Translations under genes and position numbers: made by a program
Notes under the pieces: model-generated
The model's database searches: none
Told to the model about the DNA's origin: nothing
Seen by the model: only the letters and a program-made list of their open reading frames with translations
Source of the DNA: an uncultured Prevotella sp.
GTDB taxonomy: Bacteria > Bacteroidota > Bacteroidia > Bacteroidales > Bacteroidaceae
Assembly (NCBI GenBank): GCA_900315695.1
Contig: ONAE01000022.1
Location: forward strand, 1 to 52,485
DNA: 52,485 nucleotides
Direction: 5' to 3'
Shown here: piece after piece, positions 44,758 through 52,485 of the stretch
Position numbering within the stretch: position 1 is the stretch's first letter
Layout: each line of letters starts with the position of its first letter

Positions 44758-45807
44758 ATGATGGAAAAAGTATTATTTTGTGGAGATCTGGTGTTACCCT
44801 ATCATTGCAAAGTGAATTATAGTGAGGTAATGCCGTTGTTTGAGGACAAAATAGCTATCGCAAACTTGGAGGGAGCGATACTTCCAGACCAAAGCGAGGT
44901 AAAAAAAAACAAATGGAATGATAAGTTTTCTTTGTATTCATGTCCAAATGTATTGCGGATTCTAAGTGATTTGAATATCAAGTGTGTGTCATTGTGTAAC
45001 AATCATATTTTTGACTATGAGTATCCAATAGATCATACACAGATGCTATTAGATGAGCATGGAGTGAAGTCTTTCGGCTTAAAGAATCCAGATGTAGAAG
45101 AGTTGCAACTCAATGGACGGAAACTATACGTAATCACCTTTGCTACCTACGCCAATGAACATAGTCTGCCGTTGCTTCATCCTCGGGAGGTGGTAAAAAA
45201 AGTAAAACAATTGCGTGCATATGATAAAGAAAGTCTAATAGCGATATTTCCGCACTGGGGTATTGAAAAACTTAGAATTGCAGAGCCTGCAGATCGTCAG
45301 TTGGCTCATCAATGTATTGATGCCGGTGCGGACATTGTGGTAGGACATCATCCACATATATTACAGGATATAGAGGTGTACAGGGGGAAGCATATCATTT
45401 ATTCTATTGGCAACTTTATTTTGCCACAGACTTTCTTCGGGAATAGAAAACTTACATTCAAAGACCCCTTTATTCAAAACGAACTTGTTGTAGAATGGGA
45501 TGGCACCGAAGTGACGCTTCATATCCTTTACTTTGATGTGTCTGAAAATACGTTGAGGCAGCAGGACCTCTTTCCTTACGGGAATCTATATGAGAGATTT
45601 GCTCCTCTACATACACCTAATGAACTATCGCAATGTCAGTATATATGGCAGTTCCTGCGTGTTCTGTCAGTAAAGGATATTATCTTTCATACTCGTCTCT
45701 TTCCTACTCGAATAGAAGAGATTAAAAGCTATGTGTTACGGCGAACATTTCGATTTATCAGAAAAACTTTAATGGCCTTGGGCCTGCATCACCCCTATAG
45801 ACAATGA
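44758..45807 (+). CDS. CapA-family protein (calcineurin-like phosphoesterase fold)
   Basis: A 349-residue CapA/PgsA-like protein with metallophosphatase motifs: FCGDLVLP, IANLEGAI, LCNNHIFDYEY, FPHWGIEKL, VVGHHPHILQ and IYSIGNFI. CapA is known from poly-gamma-glutamate capsule synthesis, but members also occur in other polysaccharide loci. No signal peptide is seen, so it may act in the cytoplasm. It overlaps the next gene by 4 nt; two ATG codons in a row (44758, 44761) are possible starts. Confidence 0.83.
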   Translation: MMEKVLFCGDLVLPYHCKVNYSEVMPLFEDKIAIANLEGAILPDQSEVKKNKWNDKFSLYSCPNVLRILSDLNIKCVSLCNNHIFDYEYPIDHTQMLLDEHGVKSFGLKNPDVEELQLNGRKLYVITFATYANEHSLPLLHPREVVKKVKQLRAYDKESLIAIFPHWGIEKLRIAEPADRQLAHQCIDAGADIVVGHHPHILQDIEVYRGKHIIYSIGNFILPQTFFGNRKLTFKDPFIQNELVVEWDGTEVTLHILYFDVSENTLRQQDLFPYGNLYERFAPLHTPNELSQCQYIWQFLRVLSVKDIIFHTRLFPTRIEEIKSYVLRRTFRFIRKTLMALGLHHPYRQ

Positions 45808-47087
45808 ATATCAAGAAATATATGAAAGAAACCCTGAAGTACTCCTTAAGAAGTAAATTCGTGATAAAGAAGTATATCAGGGAGAGCGAGGACTATTATC
45901 AGATGGCTCCCGAAGAACTAAAATTACATAACGAGAAACGATTTATTGAGTTGTTCCAAAATACTTACGATAACTCACCTTTTTATCATCGATTATATTC
46001 AGAGGCAGGTATACAGAGAAATAGCATAAAAAAAATGGATGATATCAAGAAACTTCCTGTTGTTACAAAAGAAATGATTCGTGAACATCCAGAGGCACTT
46101 TTGACATGTCCAAAATGGAAGCTAATTGAAAACCATACTAGTGGAACTACAGGATTCCCAATGATAGTATATGAATCTTGGCCGGCACTTTGGAGAGAAC
46201 AGGCTTATATTGTTTGTTATAGGAAAAAATGCGGTTTTATATCTGGCAAGCAGGTGTTAGCATCATTGAGAGGCCATTTGGATAGAAAAACCAGAACGAT
46301 GTACGTCGGTATATCAAAGACGCTCTATTTGTCGAGTTTCCAACTGAACGAAAATACAGTAATCGATTATTATAATCAGATTTTAAAGTATAATCCTCTA
46401 GCGATAGAAGGATATCCAAGTTCTTTAGTTCATCTTTGTTCCTTACTCAAATCAAAAGGTTTAAAATGTACTATCCCTGTTGTCTTTACATCGTCGGAAA
46501 CACTAAGCTCCGTACACAGGTCTCTCATAGCAGAAGTTCTTTCTGCTCAAGTATATGATCATTATGGGACAACTGAGCGAACGATAGCTCTGAGTGAACG
46601 ACTGGACCATCAAGGATATTACGAGTTGCCAGGTTATTCAATCAATGAATTTGAAGAAAATAGAGTAATAACGACATCGCTGATAAATGAGGCTTTTCCT
46701 TTGATAAGGTATAAAGTGGACGATATCATTATATTTGATATGATAAATGGTGAACGTCTTATTACAAGTATTGGAGGACGTAATACAGAACATGTGACAG
46801 GAAAAGACGGGACTCATTTCAACGCAGCTGCCCTCACATATGTGGCAAAAGTAATTCCAAATATTCAAAATGTGCAACTTGTTCAAAATGAAGTTGGAAA
46901 ATTGGACGTAAATGTTGTACCTGATAGTGATTTTAATAAGGATTGCATTGAAAAGAGTATTGAAGCCATTAATAATCGTATAGGAAAAGGCAATATGGAT
47001 GTTGTCATCAATGTCATAACAAATCAAGAACTTATTTTTTCAAATTCCAATAAATTATCATTAGTAGTTAATCGTACAATATGCTAA
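45804..47087 (+). CDS. PaaK/CapK-like adenylate-forming protein
   Basis: A 427-residue protein related to phenylacetate-CoA ligase and CapK: LFQNTYDNSPFYHRLYSEAG near the start, the nucleotide loop ENHTSGTTGFPMIVYES, YDHYGTTERTIALSE and PLIRYKVDDIIIFD. CapK-type members occur in capsule loci without a known acid substrate. Activation of a carboxylate for decorating the polymer, or for linking an amino acid, is a guess. It is coupled to the CapA-like gene by a 4-nt overlap. Confidence 0.83.
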   Translation: MNIKKYMKETLKYSLRSKFVIKKYIRESEDYYQMAPEELKLHNEKRFIELFQNTYDNSPFYHRLYSEAGIQRNSIKKMDDIKKLPVVTKEMIREHPEALLTCPKWKLIENHTSGTTGFPMIVYESWPALWREQAYIVCYRKKCGFISGKQVLASLRGHLDRKTRTMYVGISKTLYLSSFQLNENTVIDYYNQILKYNPLAIEGYPSSLVHLCSLLKSKGLKCTIPVVFTSSETLSSVHRSLIAEVLSAQVYDHYGTTERTIALSERLDHQGYYELPGYSINEFEENRVITTSLINEAFPLIRYKVDDIIIFDMINGERLITSIGGRNTEHVTGKDGTHFNAAALTYVAKVIPNIQNVQLVQNEVGKLDVNVVPDSDFNKDCIEKSIEAINNRIGKGNMDVVINVITNQELIFSNSNKLSLVVNRTIC

Positions 47088-47091
47088 AAGC

Positions 47092-47223
47092 TATTTTCTT
47101 CTACTGGGGAACAACGTTGAAATAGGTGCAAATTCTGTAGTAAATAAACCGATACAAGACAATGCAATTGTTGCAGGAGTACCAGCAAAGATATTTAGAA
47201 TAATAGATGACAGAAATAGATAG
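47092..47223 (+). pseudogene. 3' remnant of a hexapeptide acetyltransferase gene
   Basis: Straight after the PaaK-like stop, a frame without a start reads LLLGNNVEIGANSVVNKPIQ, DNAIVAGVPAKIFRIIDDRNR, then TAG at 47221-47223. GANSVVxxxxxxxxxxxGVPAKI is the ending of CysE/WcaF-type acetyltransferases. The N-terminal three quarters are missing. The next gene starts inside this remnant (ATG 47207), which shows that a replacement or deletion joined them. Confidence 0.75.
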
Positions 47224-48409
47224 TTTTCAAAAATTGAAAGCTTATTGTGAAACAGAACAATTCAAAGGGTGGGATCCATTTGATGGACTTAACTCTAAGG
47301 TCTTAAAAACAATCTTACCTCTAAAGCATTTTGCAATAATGAGGTTGATAGTCATACAGGGTTTTAAGCGCTGCCCTTGGAATTTGAGACCTTTATTCAG
47401 TATTCCCAAGGAATATAATGCGAAAGGAATCGGGTTATTCCTGCAAGGATATTGTAACCTCTTCAAGGTTGCGCAAGGGAATCCTACCCTTGAGTCAGAA
47501 CTTGGATCTAAAGAAGTACTAATAGATAAAGTAAATGATTTGGCAAATTTGTTGATAAGTTTACGTTCCAAAGGCTACCACGGTTCATGTTGGGGGTACA
47601 ACTTTGATTGGCAAAGTAGGAGGTTATTCCTGTTCCCCGCATATTGTCCTACAGTAGTGGCTACCAATTTCTGCGCTACGGCTCTTATGGATGCATTCGA
47701 AGTTACTGGTAAGAAAGAATACCTCGACATAGCTCTTGATAGTGCGAACTTTATTCTCAACGATCTTCATCTGGATGATTATAAGGGAGAGAAGATGATT
47801 AGTTATAGCCCTCTTCATGGTAATGATTTAGTAAGTAATGCCTCTTTACTTGGTAGTAAAGTATTGGCTTATTGTTATAAGTATACAGGAAATGAGGTGT
47901 ATCTGAAAGTGGCCCGATCATCTGTAAGGGCATGCTGTAAAGGACAAAGAGAGGATGGTGCATGGACATATAGTCAGATACCACCAAAACTATGGGTGGA
48001 CTCTTTTCATACAGGATATAATCTGGATGGACTAATTGCTTATGAAGAACAGACTGGAGATAAAGATTATCATGAGAACATTGAACGAGGATTTGAATAT
48101 TATATTAAGAACTTCTTTAATGAGGATGGTTGCCCCAAATATTATAATGACCAGCAATATCCGATAGATATACATTGCCCGGGACAATTGTTAGTAACAC
48201 TTCATCGACTTCATAAGTTTGAGAAGTATGAAAAATTAGCAGATATGGTGTTGAACTGGACAATTGAGAATATGCAGGACAAAAAAGGCTATTTCTACTA
48301 CCAACTAAAGAAAGGTGTCTCATCGAAGATCCCTTATATGCGCTGGAGTAATGCCTTTATGTTTTATGCGATGAGCTATTATATGCTAGATAAATACAAA
48401 AGTAGTTGA
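47207..48409 (+). CDS. Predicted alpha/alpha-barrel protein of a capsule locus, function unknown
   Basis: A 400-residue soluble protein without signal peptide. Repeating helical pairs such as LSSRSK-like LLISLRSKGYHGSCWGYNF, PTVVATNFCATALMDAFEVTGKKEYLDIAL, NDLVSNASLLGSKVLAYCYKYTG and WVDSFHTGYNLDGLIAYEEQTGD suggest an alpha/alpha-toroid as in six-hairpin glycosidases. Homologues are, as I recall, often labelled delta-aminolevulinate dehydratase, which the sequence does not support. A role in trimming or modifying a sugar intermediate is possible. It begins within the acetyltransferase remnant. Confidence 0.65.
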   Translation: MTEIDSFQKLKAYCETEQFKGWDPFDGLNSKVLKTILPLKHFAIMRLIVIQGFKRCPWNLRPLFSIPKEYNAKGIGLFLQGYCNLFKVAQGNPTLESELGSKEVLIDKVNDLANLLISLRSKGYHGSCWGYNFDWQSRRLFLFPAYCPTVVATNFCATALMDAFEVTGKKEYLDIALDSANFILNDLHLDDYKGEKMISYSPLHGNDLVSNASLLGSKVLAYCYKYTGNEVYLKVARSSVRACCKGQREDGAWTYSQIPPKLWVDSFHTGYNLDGLIAYEEQTGDKDYHENIERGFEYYIKNFFNEDGCPKYYNDQQYPIDIHCPGQLLVTLHRLHKFEKYEKLADMVLNWTIENMQDKKGYFYYQLKKGVSSKIPYMRWSNAFMFYAMSYYMLDKYKSS

Positions 48410-48412
48410 AAT

Positions 48413-49135
48413 ATGGAAACATGTGAAAGGGTGGAGCTGAATGGGATGAAGGTATTTCCATTTTGTTCACCGAAAGATTTGTTAAACTATGTTGATGACC
48501 ACAAAGGAATTCTTGTGGCTGTTAATGCAGAGAAGGTGACTAAAGCCACTGACGAGACTCGTGCTATTGTCAACAATAACATTGGTTATGCTGATGGCGC
48601 TGGTGTTGTTGTAGCCATGCATAAACTAGGTCATCCTGAAGCAATCAGGATTGCAGGCTGTGACTTATGGCTTGACATTATCAGGGAGAGTTATAAAGAA
48701 AAGGCTTTCTATCTGGTGGGTGGAAAACAGGAGGTGATAGATGATACTATAGCAAAACTCCGTGAAGAGTTTCTGGGCATCAAAATCATAGGTTATCGAA
48801 ATGGTTACATCAAGACAGAAGGAGAACGAAACGCCTTAATTAAAGATATAGCAGAGAAAAAGCCCGATGTGGTGTATGTGGCTATGGGTTCACCTAAACA
48901 GGAATTTCTGATGGCAGACATGATGGCGCAGCATAAGGCGATCTACCAAGGTCTAGGTGGGAGTTTTGATGTTTATACGGGTAGAGTAAAGCGCGCTCCA
49001 CTGTGGTGGCAAAAACATAACCTGGAGTTTTTATATAGATTTCTTAAGCAACCGCAAAGATATAAAAGAGAATTTTTTCGTCTGAAGTTCTTAATATGGA
49101 TGATAATGGGAAAATTTAAGATGAATACAATATAA
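48413..49135 (+). CDS. WecG/TagA/CpsF-family glycosyltransferase (GT26)
   Basis: A 240-residue GT26 enzyme: IGYADGAGVVVAMHKLG (catalytic Asp region), IAGCDLWLDIIRES, YLVGGKQEVIDDT, VVYVAMGSPKQEFLM, GLGGSFDVYTGRVKRAPLWW and a basic, membrane-binding C-terminus. WecG transfers ManNAcA and TagA transfers ManNAc to lipid-linked GlcNAc. With wecC and wecB directly downstream, ManNAcA is the probable donor sugar. Confidence 0.91.
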   Translation: METCERVELNGMKVFPFCSPKDLLNYVDDHKGILVAVNAEKVTKATDETRAIVNNNIGYADGAGVVVAMHKLGHPEAIRIAGCDLWLDIIRESYKEKAFYLVGGKQEVIDDTIAKLREEFLGIKIIGYRNGYIKTEGERNALIKDIAEKKPDVVYVAMGSPKQEFLMADMMAQHKAIYQGLGGSFDVYTGRVKRAPLWWQKHNLEFLYRFLKQPQRYKREFFRLKFLIWMIMGKFKMNTI

Positions 49136-49147
49136 AATAGTTATAAT

Positions 49148-50371
49148 ATGATTAATGTGATTGGACTTGGCTATATCGGATTGCCCACAGCACTGATGAT
49201 GGCCTCGCATGGAATAGAAGTTATTGGTACCGACTATAACAAGGAGTTGGTAGATACCTTGAATGCTGGTAAAACAACATTCAAAGAAGACGGCCTAGAT
49301 GAGTTATTTAATGATGCAGTAAAAGCTGGCATTAAGTTTACTACCGAGTATCAGAAGACAGATGTGTATATCGTATCTGTCCCCACACCATACGACAAGT
49401 TTTCCAAGAAGGTGGATGCTTGCTATGTAGTTGCTGCTGTGAAAGGGGTTATGAAAGTTTGCCCAAAGGGAGCTACGGTGGTTGTAGAATCGACAGTCAG
49501 CCCTGGTACCATGGATAAGTTCGTTCGACCTGTAATTGAGGAGAATGGCTTCAAGATTGGTGAGGATATTAATCTGGTGCATGCACCAGAGCGTATTATT
49601 CCTGGCAATATGGTATTTGAGCTGCTTCATAACAACCGTACTATTGGTGCTGATGATAAGGAGATTGGCGAAAAGATTAAGCAATATTATGCTTCGTTCT
49701 GCCAGGGTGAGATTGTTGTGACAGATATCCGTACTGCAGAGATGACCAAAGTGGTTGAGAATACTTTTCGTGCTGTTAATATTGCTTTTGCTAATGAACT
49801 GAGTCGTATCTGTCGCCATGACAATATGGATGTGTACGAGATTATTAAAATATGTAATATGCACCCGCGTGTAAATATCCTCCAGCCTGGCCCTGGGGTA
49901 GGAGGTCATTGTATCTCTGTTGATCCTTGGTTCCTTGTTGGTGACTATCCTCAGTTGGCTAAGGTGATAGATGAGTCTATGAAGACAAATGATTATCAGC
50001 CAGTGTTTGTGTTGGAACGTATCCATGAAATCATGGAGGAAAATGGAATTACAGATAATCGCCGTGTTGGACTTTATGGCTTAACCTATAAAGAAAACGT
50101 AGATGATATTCGTGAGAGTCCTACACTCCAAATGTTGGATATTCAAAAGCGTCATCTGGCTCGGCCATTGAAAACCTTTGACCCATTCTTCACCCAAAAA
50201 GAGATAGTAAAGAACCAGATTCTAGATTTTGATCAGTTCCTTGATGAGGTTGATATGGTAGTCATCATGGTAAAGCATGATCATATTAAACAGAATTGGG
50301 ATAAACTGAAGGGAAAGGTTATACTTGACTGCTTCAATATCTGCCCATTTGAGGGCGTATATCACATTTAG
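49148..50371 (+). CDS. wecC: UDP-N-acetyl-D-mannosamine dehydrogenase
   Basis: A 407-residue UDP-sugar dehydrogenase: VIGLGYIGLPTALMMASHG, SVPTPYDKFSKKVDACYV, VVESTVSPGTMDKFV, HAPERIIPGNMVFEL, the TEMTKVVENTFRAVNIAFANE-like helix, the catalytic Cys in GVGGHCISVDPWF and GLTYKENVDDIRESP. It oxidises UDP-ManNAc to UDP-ManNAcA with NAD+. The order GT26-wecC-wecB supplies and uses this sugar. Confidence 0.94.
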   Translation: MINVIGLGYIGLPTALMMASHGIEVIGTDYNKELVDTLNAGKTTFKEDGLDELFNDAVKAGIKFTTEYQKTDVYIVSVPTPYDKFSKKVDACYVVAAVKGVMKVCPKGATVVVESTVSPGTMDKFVRPVIEENGFKIGEDINLVHAPERIIPGNMVFELLHNNRTIGADDKEIGEKIKQYYASFCQGEIVVTDIRTAEMTKVVENTFRAVNIAFANELSRICRHDNMDVYEIIKICNMHPRVNILQPGPGVGGHCISVDPWFLVGDYPQLAKVIDESMKTNDYQPVFVLERIHEIMEENGITDNRRVGLYGLTYKENVDDIRESPTLQMLDIQKRHLARPLKTFDPFFTQKEIVKNQILDFDQFLDEVDMVVIMVKHDHIKQNWDKLKGKVILDCFNICPFEGVYHI

Positions 50372-50395
50372 TTGACAGTTTATATTTTATAGTTG

Positions 50396-51547
50396 ATGAA
50401 AAAAGTAATGCTTGTATTTGGAACTCGTCCAGAGGCAATTAAAATGGCTCCACTGGTAAAAGAGTTCCAAAAGAATTCTAAGGATTTTCAGACTGTAGTT
50501 TGCGTGACAGGCCAGCATCGTGAGATGTTGGATCAAGTATTAAGCATTTTTGAGATTGTACCTGATTATGACTTAAACATCATGAAACAGGGACAGGACC
50601 TATATGACGTCACTGCTCGTGTACTGACGGGTATGCGTGATGTCTTTAAGGTTTGTAAGCCTGATGTAGTATTGGTACATGGTGATACAACTACATCTAC
50701 AGCTGCGGCGTTGGCTGCGTTTTATCAGCAGATACCTGTTGGACATGTAGAAGCAGGACTACGTACACATAATATTTATAGCCCTTGGCCAGAGGAAATG
50801 AATAGGCAGATTACAGGACGTATTGCATCTTATAATTTCTCACCAACCCCACTATCAGAAAAAAACTTGAAGGAAGAAAAGGCACATGGAAAGATATTTG
50901 TGACGGGCAATACTGTAATTGATGCACTGCATATGGTCGTGGAGAAACTGCAAAACGACAAGACTTTGGCTGATGAACAGGTTAAAGTTCTTGGCAGGGC
51001 AGGTTATGATGTGACTCGTTTAGATGGTGGCAAGAAACTTGTACTAATTACTGGGCATCGTCGCGAGAACTTTGGTGAGGGCTTTATCTCTATGGTTACT
51101 GCCATGAAGGATTTAAGTGAAAAATACCCTGATGTGGACTTTGTATATCCGATGCATTTGAATCCAAATGTCCGCAAGCCTATCCATGAAGTGTTTGGCG
51201 AGGATTTGTCTGTATACAAAAATTTCTTCTTCATCGAGCCCTTGCAGTATCTGGAGTTTGTTTATCTGATGGAGAAATCTACCATTGTCTTAACTGATAG
51301 TGGTGGTATTCAGGAGGAGGCACCAGGATTGGGTAAGCCTGTATTGGTGATGAGGGATACTACGGAGAGACCAGAGGCGCTGGAGAGTGGTACTGTTCAC
51401 TTGGTAGGCACCAACCATGACCTGATAGTAAACGAGGTGAGCACCCTGCTGGATGATCCTGCGGCATATGATAAAATGTCTATGGCAGTAAATCCTTATG
51501 GCGATGGTAAAGCCTGTGGCAGAATTGTTGATGCATTACGCCAATAA
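50396..51547 (+). CDS. wecB: UDP-N-acetylglucosamine 2-epimerase (non-hydrolysing)
   Basis: A 383-residue GT-B-fold epimerase: VMLVFGTRPEAIKMAPLVKE, VTGQHREMLDQVL, VLVHGDTTTSTAAALAAFY, GHVEAGLRTHNIYSPWPEE, ITGHRRENFGEG and LTDSGGIQEEAPGLGKPVLVMRD. It turns UDP-GlcNAc into UDP-ManNAc, the substrate of WecC. ATG 50396 is taken; a TTG three bases earlier is less likely. It is the last recognised gene of the locus. Confidence 0.95.
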   Translation: MKKVMLVFGTRPEAIKMAPLVKEFQKNSKDFQTVVCVTGQHREMLDQVLSIFEIVPDYDLNIMKQGQDLYDVTARVLTGMRDVFKVCKPDVVLVHGDTTTSTAAALAAFYQQIPVGHVEAGLRTHNIYSPWPEEMNRQITGRIASYNFSPTPLSEKNLKEEKAHGKIFVTGNTVIDALHMVVEKLQNDKTLADEQVKVLGRAGYDVTRLDGGKKLVLITGHRRENFGEGFISMVTAMKDLSEKYPDVDFVYPMHLNPNVRKPIHEVFGEDLSVYKNFFFIEPLQYLEFVYLMEKSTIVLTDSGGIQEEAPGLGKPVLVMRDTTERPEALESGTVHLVGTNHDLIVNEVSTLLDDPAAYDKMSMAVNPYGDGKACGRIVDALRQ

Positions 51548-51733
51548 ATGAATATAGAGGAATTTCTTGGCATAGAGAGGTTGCAGGATCTCAGGTATGG
51601 CAAGGAGATATGGACTCTCATGGAATGGCTGAAACATCCAATCAAAAAGATAAAAGCAAAACTTAACGCTGCGGACTTCCGCAGCGTTTTTTATTCCCAA
51701 ATCACCAGATTCCCCTTCGCTTTTCATCCGTGA
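51548..51733 (+). other. Doubtful 61-codon frame running through the terminator
   Basis: The frame starts with ATG directly after the wecB stop (MNIEEFLGIERLQDLRYGKE...HPIKKIKAKLN) and passes through the hairpin at 51665-51692. The first ~40 residues look protein-like (charged, no rare pattern), but I recognise no family. It may be the start of a truncated gene left at the end of the locus, or chance. Confidence 0.3.
51665..51692 (+). terminator. Intrinsic terminator of the capsule locus
   Basis: AACGCTGCGG (51665-51674), loop ACTT, CCGCAGCGTT (51679-51688), then a T run to 51692. A strong G+C-rich 10-bp stem about 120 nt after wecB. Confidence 0.85.
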
Positions 51734-52196
51734 TATAATAAGATAAGACTGCAAAAAACGGTCGATATCCACCCACCCAAAACGGGGATATCCGTTCACT
51801 TTTCTGACTCGTTCATCCTAATGGCGCTGCAAATTTAATCATTTTTCTGTAACATCGTAAGCATTCGTTGAAATACACGTTGTAACAGTTGTAGTTTCGT
51901 TGTACCTTTGCAGTCGCAATAGTGCACACAACTACAACTGTTATTGTATCATGACTCAGTTACAAAATATCTACAACATGTAGGCATTAACTATAACACT
52001 TATAAATAAAGTTGCTTGTCCATTTTATGCAATTTCGGAATTTGACTCCAAAAATACATAAATCCTTTCGATAATCTGACAAATTAAAGTAATAGAAACG
52101 AATATTTAACATTAAATAAGATTTTTATGGGGAAGAAGAGGTAAGCATTCAATAATCTGTCGGAGCGGGGTTTGGGGAACAAATACTTATTCATGG
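51693..52196. other. Non-coding stretch between capsule locus and amidase gene
   Basis: About 500 bp, A+T-rich. Besides the promoter-like repeat (51879-51943) it holds a 10-codon frame, MTQLQNIYNM, at 51951-51983; beyond its TAG the same frame stays open for another ~25 codons (ALTITLINKVACPF...), so it may be a decayed gene start. No tRNA, sRNA hallmark or mobile element end was recognised in the rest. Confidence 0.5.
51879..51943 (+). promoter_or_regulatory. Promoter-like box between 14-bp inverted arms
   Basis: TAACAGTTGTAGTT (51883-51896) and AACTACAACTGTTA (51930-51943) are perfect inverted repeats 33 nt apart. Between them lies TACCTTTG (51903-51910), a -7 box; 20 nt upstream stands GTTG (51879-51882), a weak -33. 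The left arm would lie in the promoter spacer and the right arm near +20, which fits an operator with two half-sites or a small invertible segment better than an RNA hairpin. Confidence 0.55.
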
Positions 52197-52485
52197 CTAT
52201 TCATCTTTGAGATCATCGTTCAAGAAACCATAGACTTCGCTTACCTCAAGACAGGGGCATTTCTTGGTGACGCCTGGGAAATCACGATGACCAACGACCT
52301 TGGCGTGGGGATAATCGCGCTTCAGGTCTTTGAGCAAGAAGAGGATAGCGGCCTTCTGAGCCTCCGTACGGGTATCGGCATAGCACCCTTCTTCATCCAG
52401 GCCGCCTTCGTAGCAGATGCCGATGGCATGCTGGTTGTAATGGCGGACATGGGCGCCAGCCACATGCTCAGGACGGCCCTCATGA
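52197..52485 (-). CDS. N-acetylmuramoyl-L-alanine amidase (amidase_2/PGRP type), partial
   Basis: The last ~95 residues of a zinc amidase; the frame stays open to the right edge, so the start is outside. Visible are HVRHYNQHAIGICYEGGLDEEG (core strand), KAAILFLLKDLKRDYPHAKVVGHRDFPG with the His zinc ligand, and TKKCPCLEV with the Lys/Cys pair seen in T7 lysozyme-like amidases. It cleaves the bond between MurNAc and the stem peptide. The short, phage-lysozyme-like form without a visible anchor is common in Bacteroidales, often near small DNA-binding protein genes. Confidence 0.87.
   Translation of the reverse strand, partial: HEGRPEHVAGAHVRHYNQHAIGICYEGGLDEEGCYADTRTEAQKAAILFLLKDLKRDYPHAKVVGHRDFPGVTKKCPCLEVSEVYGFLNDDLKDE

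Noticed and set aside
50372-50392. TTGACAGTTTA before wecB, matching the IS66 end
   Set aside because: An 11-bp match only, without a second end or transposase sequence; chance is likely.
1-52485. CRISPR arrays, tRNA or rRNA genes
   Set aside because: No regularly spaced repeats and no tRNA- or rRNA-like sequence were noticed on either strand while reading.

Overview
The window looks like a chromosomal segment of a Bacteroidales bacterium, most likely Prevotella or a close relative. The signs are repeated promoters of the Bacteroidetes type (TTTG, 19-20 nt, TAnnTTTG), few Shine-Dalgarno-like sites, a UpxY/NusG-type antiterminator opening a capsule locus, a DUF4492-cydA-cydB operon, a porin/symporter pair and an IS66 remnant. 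Genus is an inference; no rRNA or tRNA gene was seen.

Housekeeping part (1-23314). From the left: a minus-strand operon of a DUF1599 protein and one continuous frame joining a DoxX/MauE-like membrane protein to triosephosphate isomerase (cut by the window edge); a plus-strand porin and Na+/solute symporter; two tandem secreted histidine-type phosphatases, the first lacking its catalytic motif; a TlpA-like lipoprotein; cytochrome bd oxidase with DUF4492; a five-gene export operon (coiled-coil protein, TolC, HlyD, two ABC-2 permeases, no ATPase) ending in a strong two-way terminator; the minus-strand operon ilvE-trmB-mrp; and the minus-strand group subtilase-xseA-xseB.

Capsule/O-antigen locus (23378-51692). 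It starts at a canonical promoter divergent from the subtilase and runs on the plus strand: upxY antiterminator, polysaccharide export protein (frameshifted), Wzz, a scar with remnants of two genes, a CDP-sugar set (rfbF, rfbG, a reductase/epimerase and an RfbC-like epimerase), a flavoprotein of the UDP-galactopyranose mutase type, GT8, Wzx flippase, GT11, Wzy polymerase, a decayed IS66 copy with intact ends, O-acetyltransferase, GT2, a second mutase-like flavoprotein, a second GT11, NDP-sugar epimerase, GT4, CapA-like and PaaK/CapK-like proteins, an acetyltransferase remnant, an unassigned alpha/alpha-barrel-like protein, GT26 (WecG/TagA), wecC and wecB. A hairpin terminator closes it. The genes together describe a Wzx/Wzy-dependent surface polysaccharide, probably containing ManNAcA and a CDP-derived 6-deoxyhexose. 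No initiating sugar-phosphate transferase was found. The middle (about 32.8-39.6 kb) is visibly richer in A+T than the flanks, and gene remnants mark several past exchanges.

Right end (51693-52485). A mostly non-coding stretch carries a promoter-like box between two 14-bp inverted arms, followed by a 10-codon frame. A partial N-acetylmuramoyl-L-alanine amidase on the minus strand runs off the edge.

No clearly new system stands out. The best leads are the DoxX-TIM fusion, the dead/live phosphatase pair, the CapA-PaaK-unknown module of the capsule locus, and the broken export gene in an otherwise intact locus.
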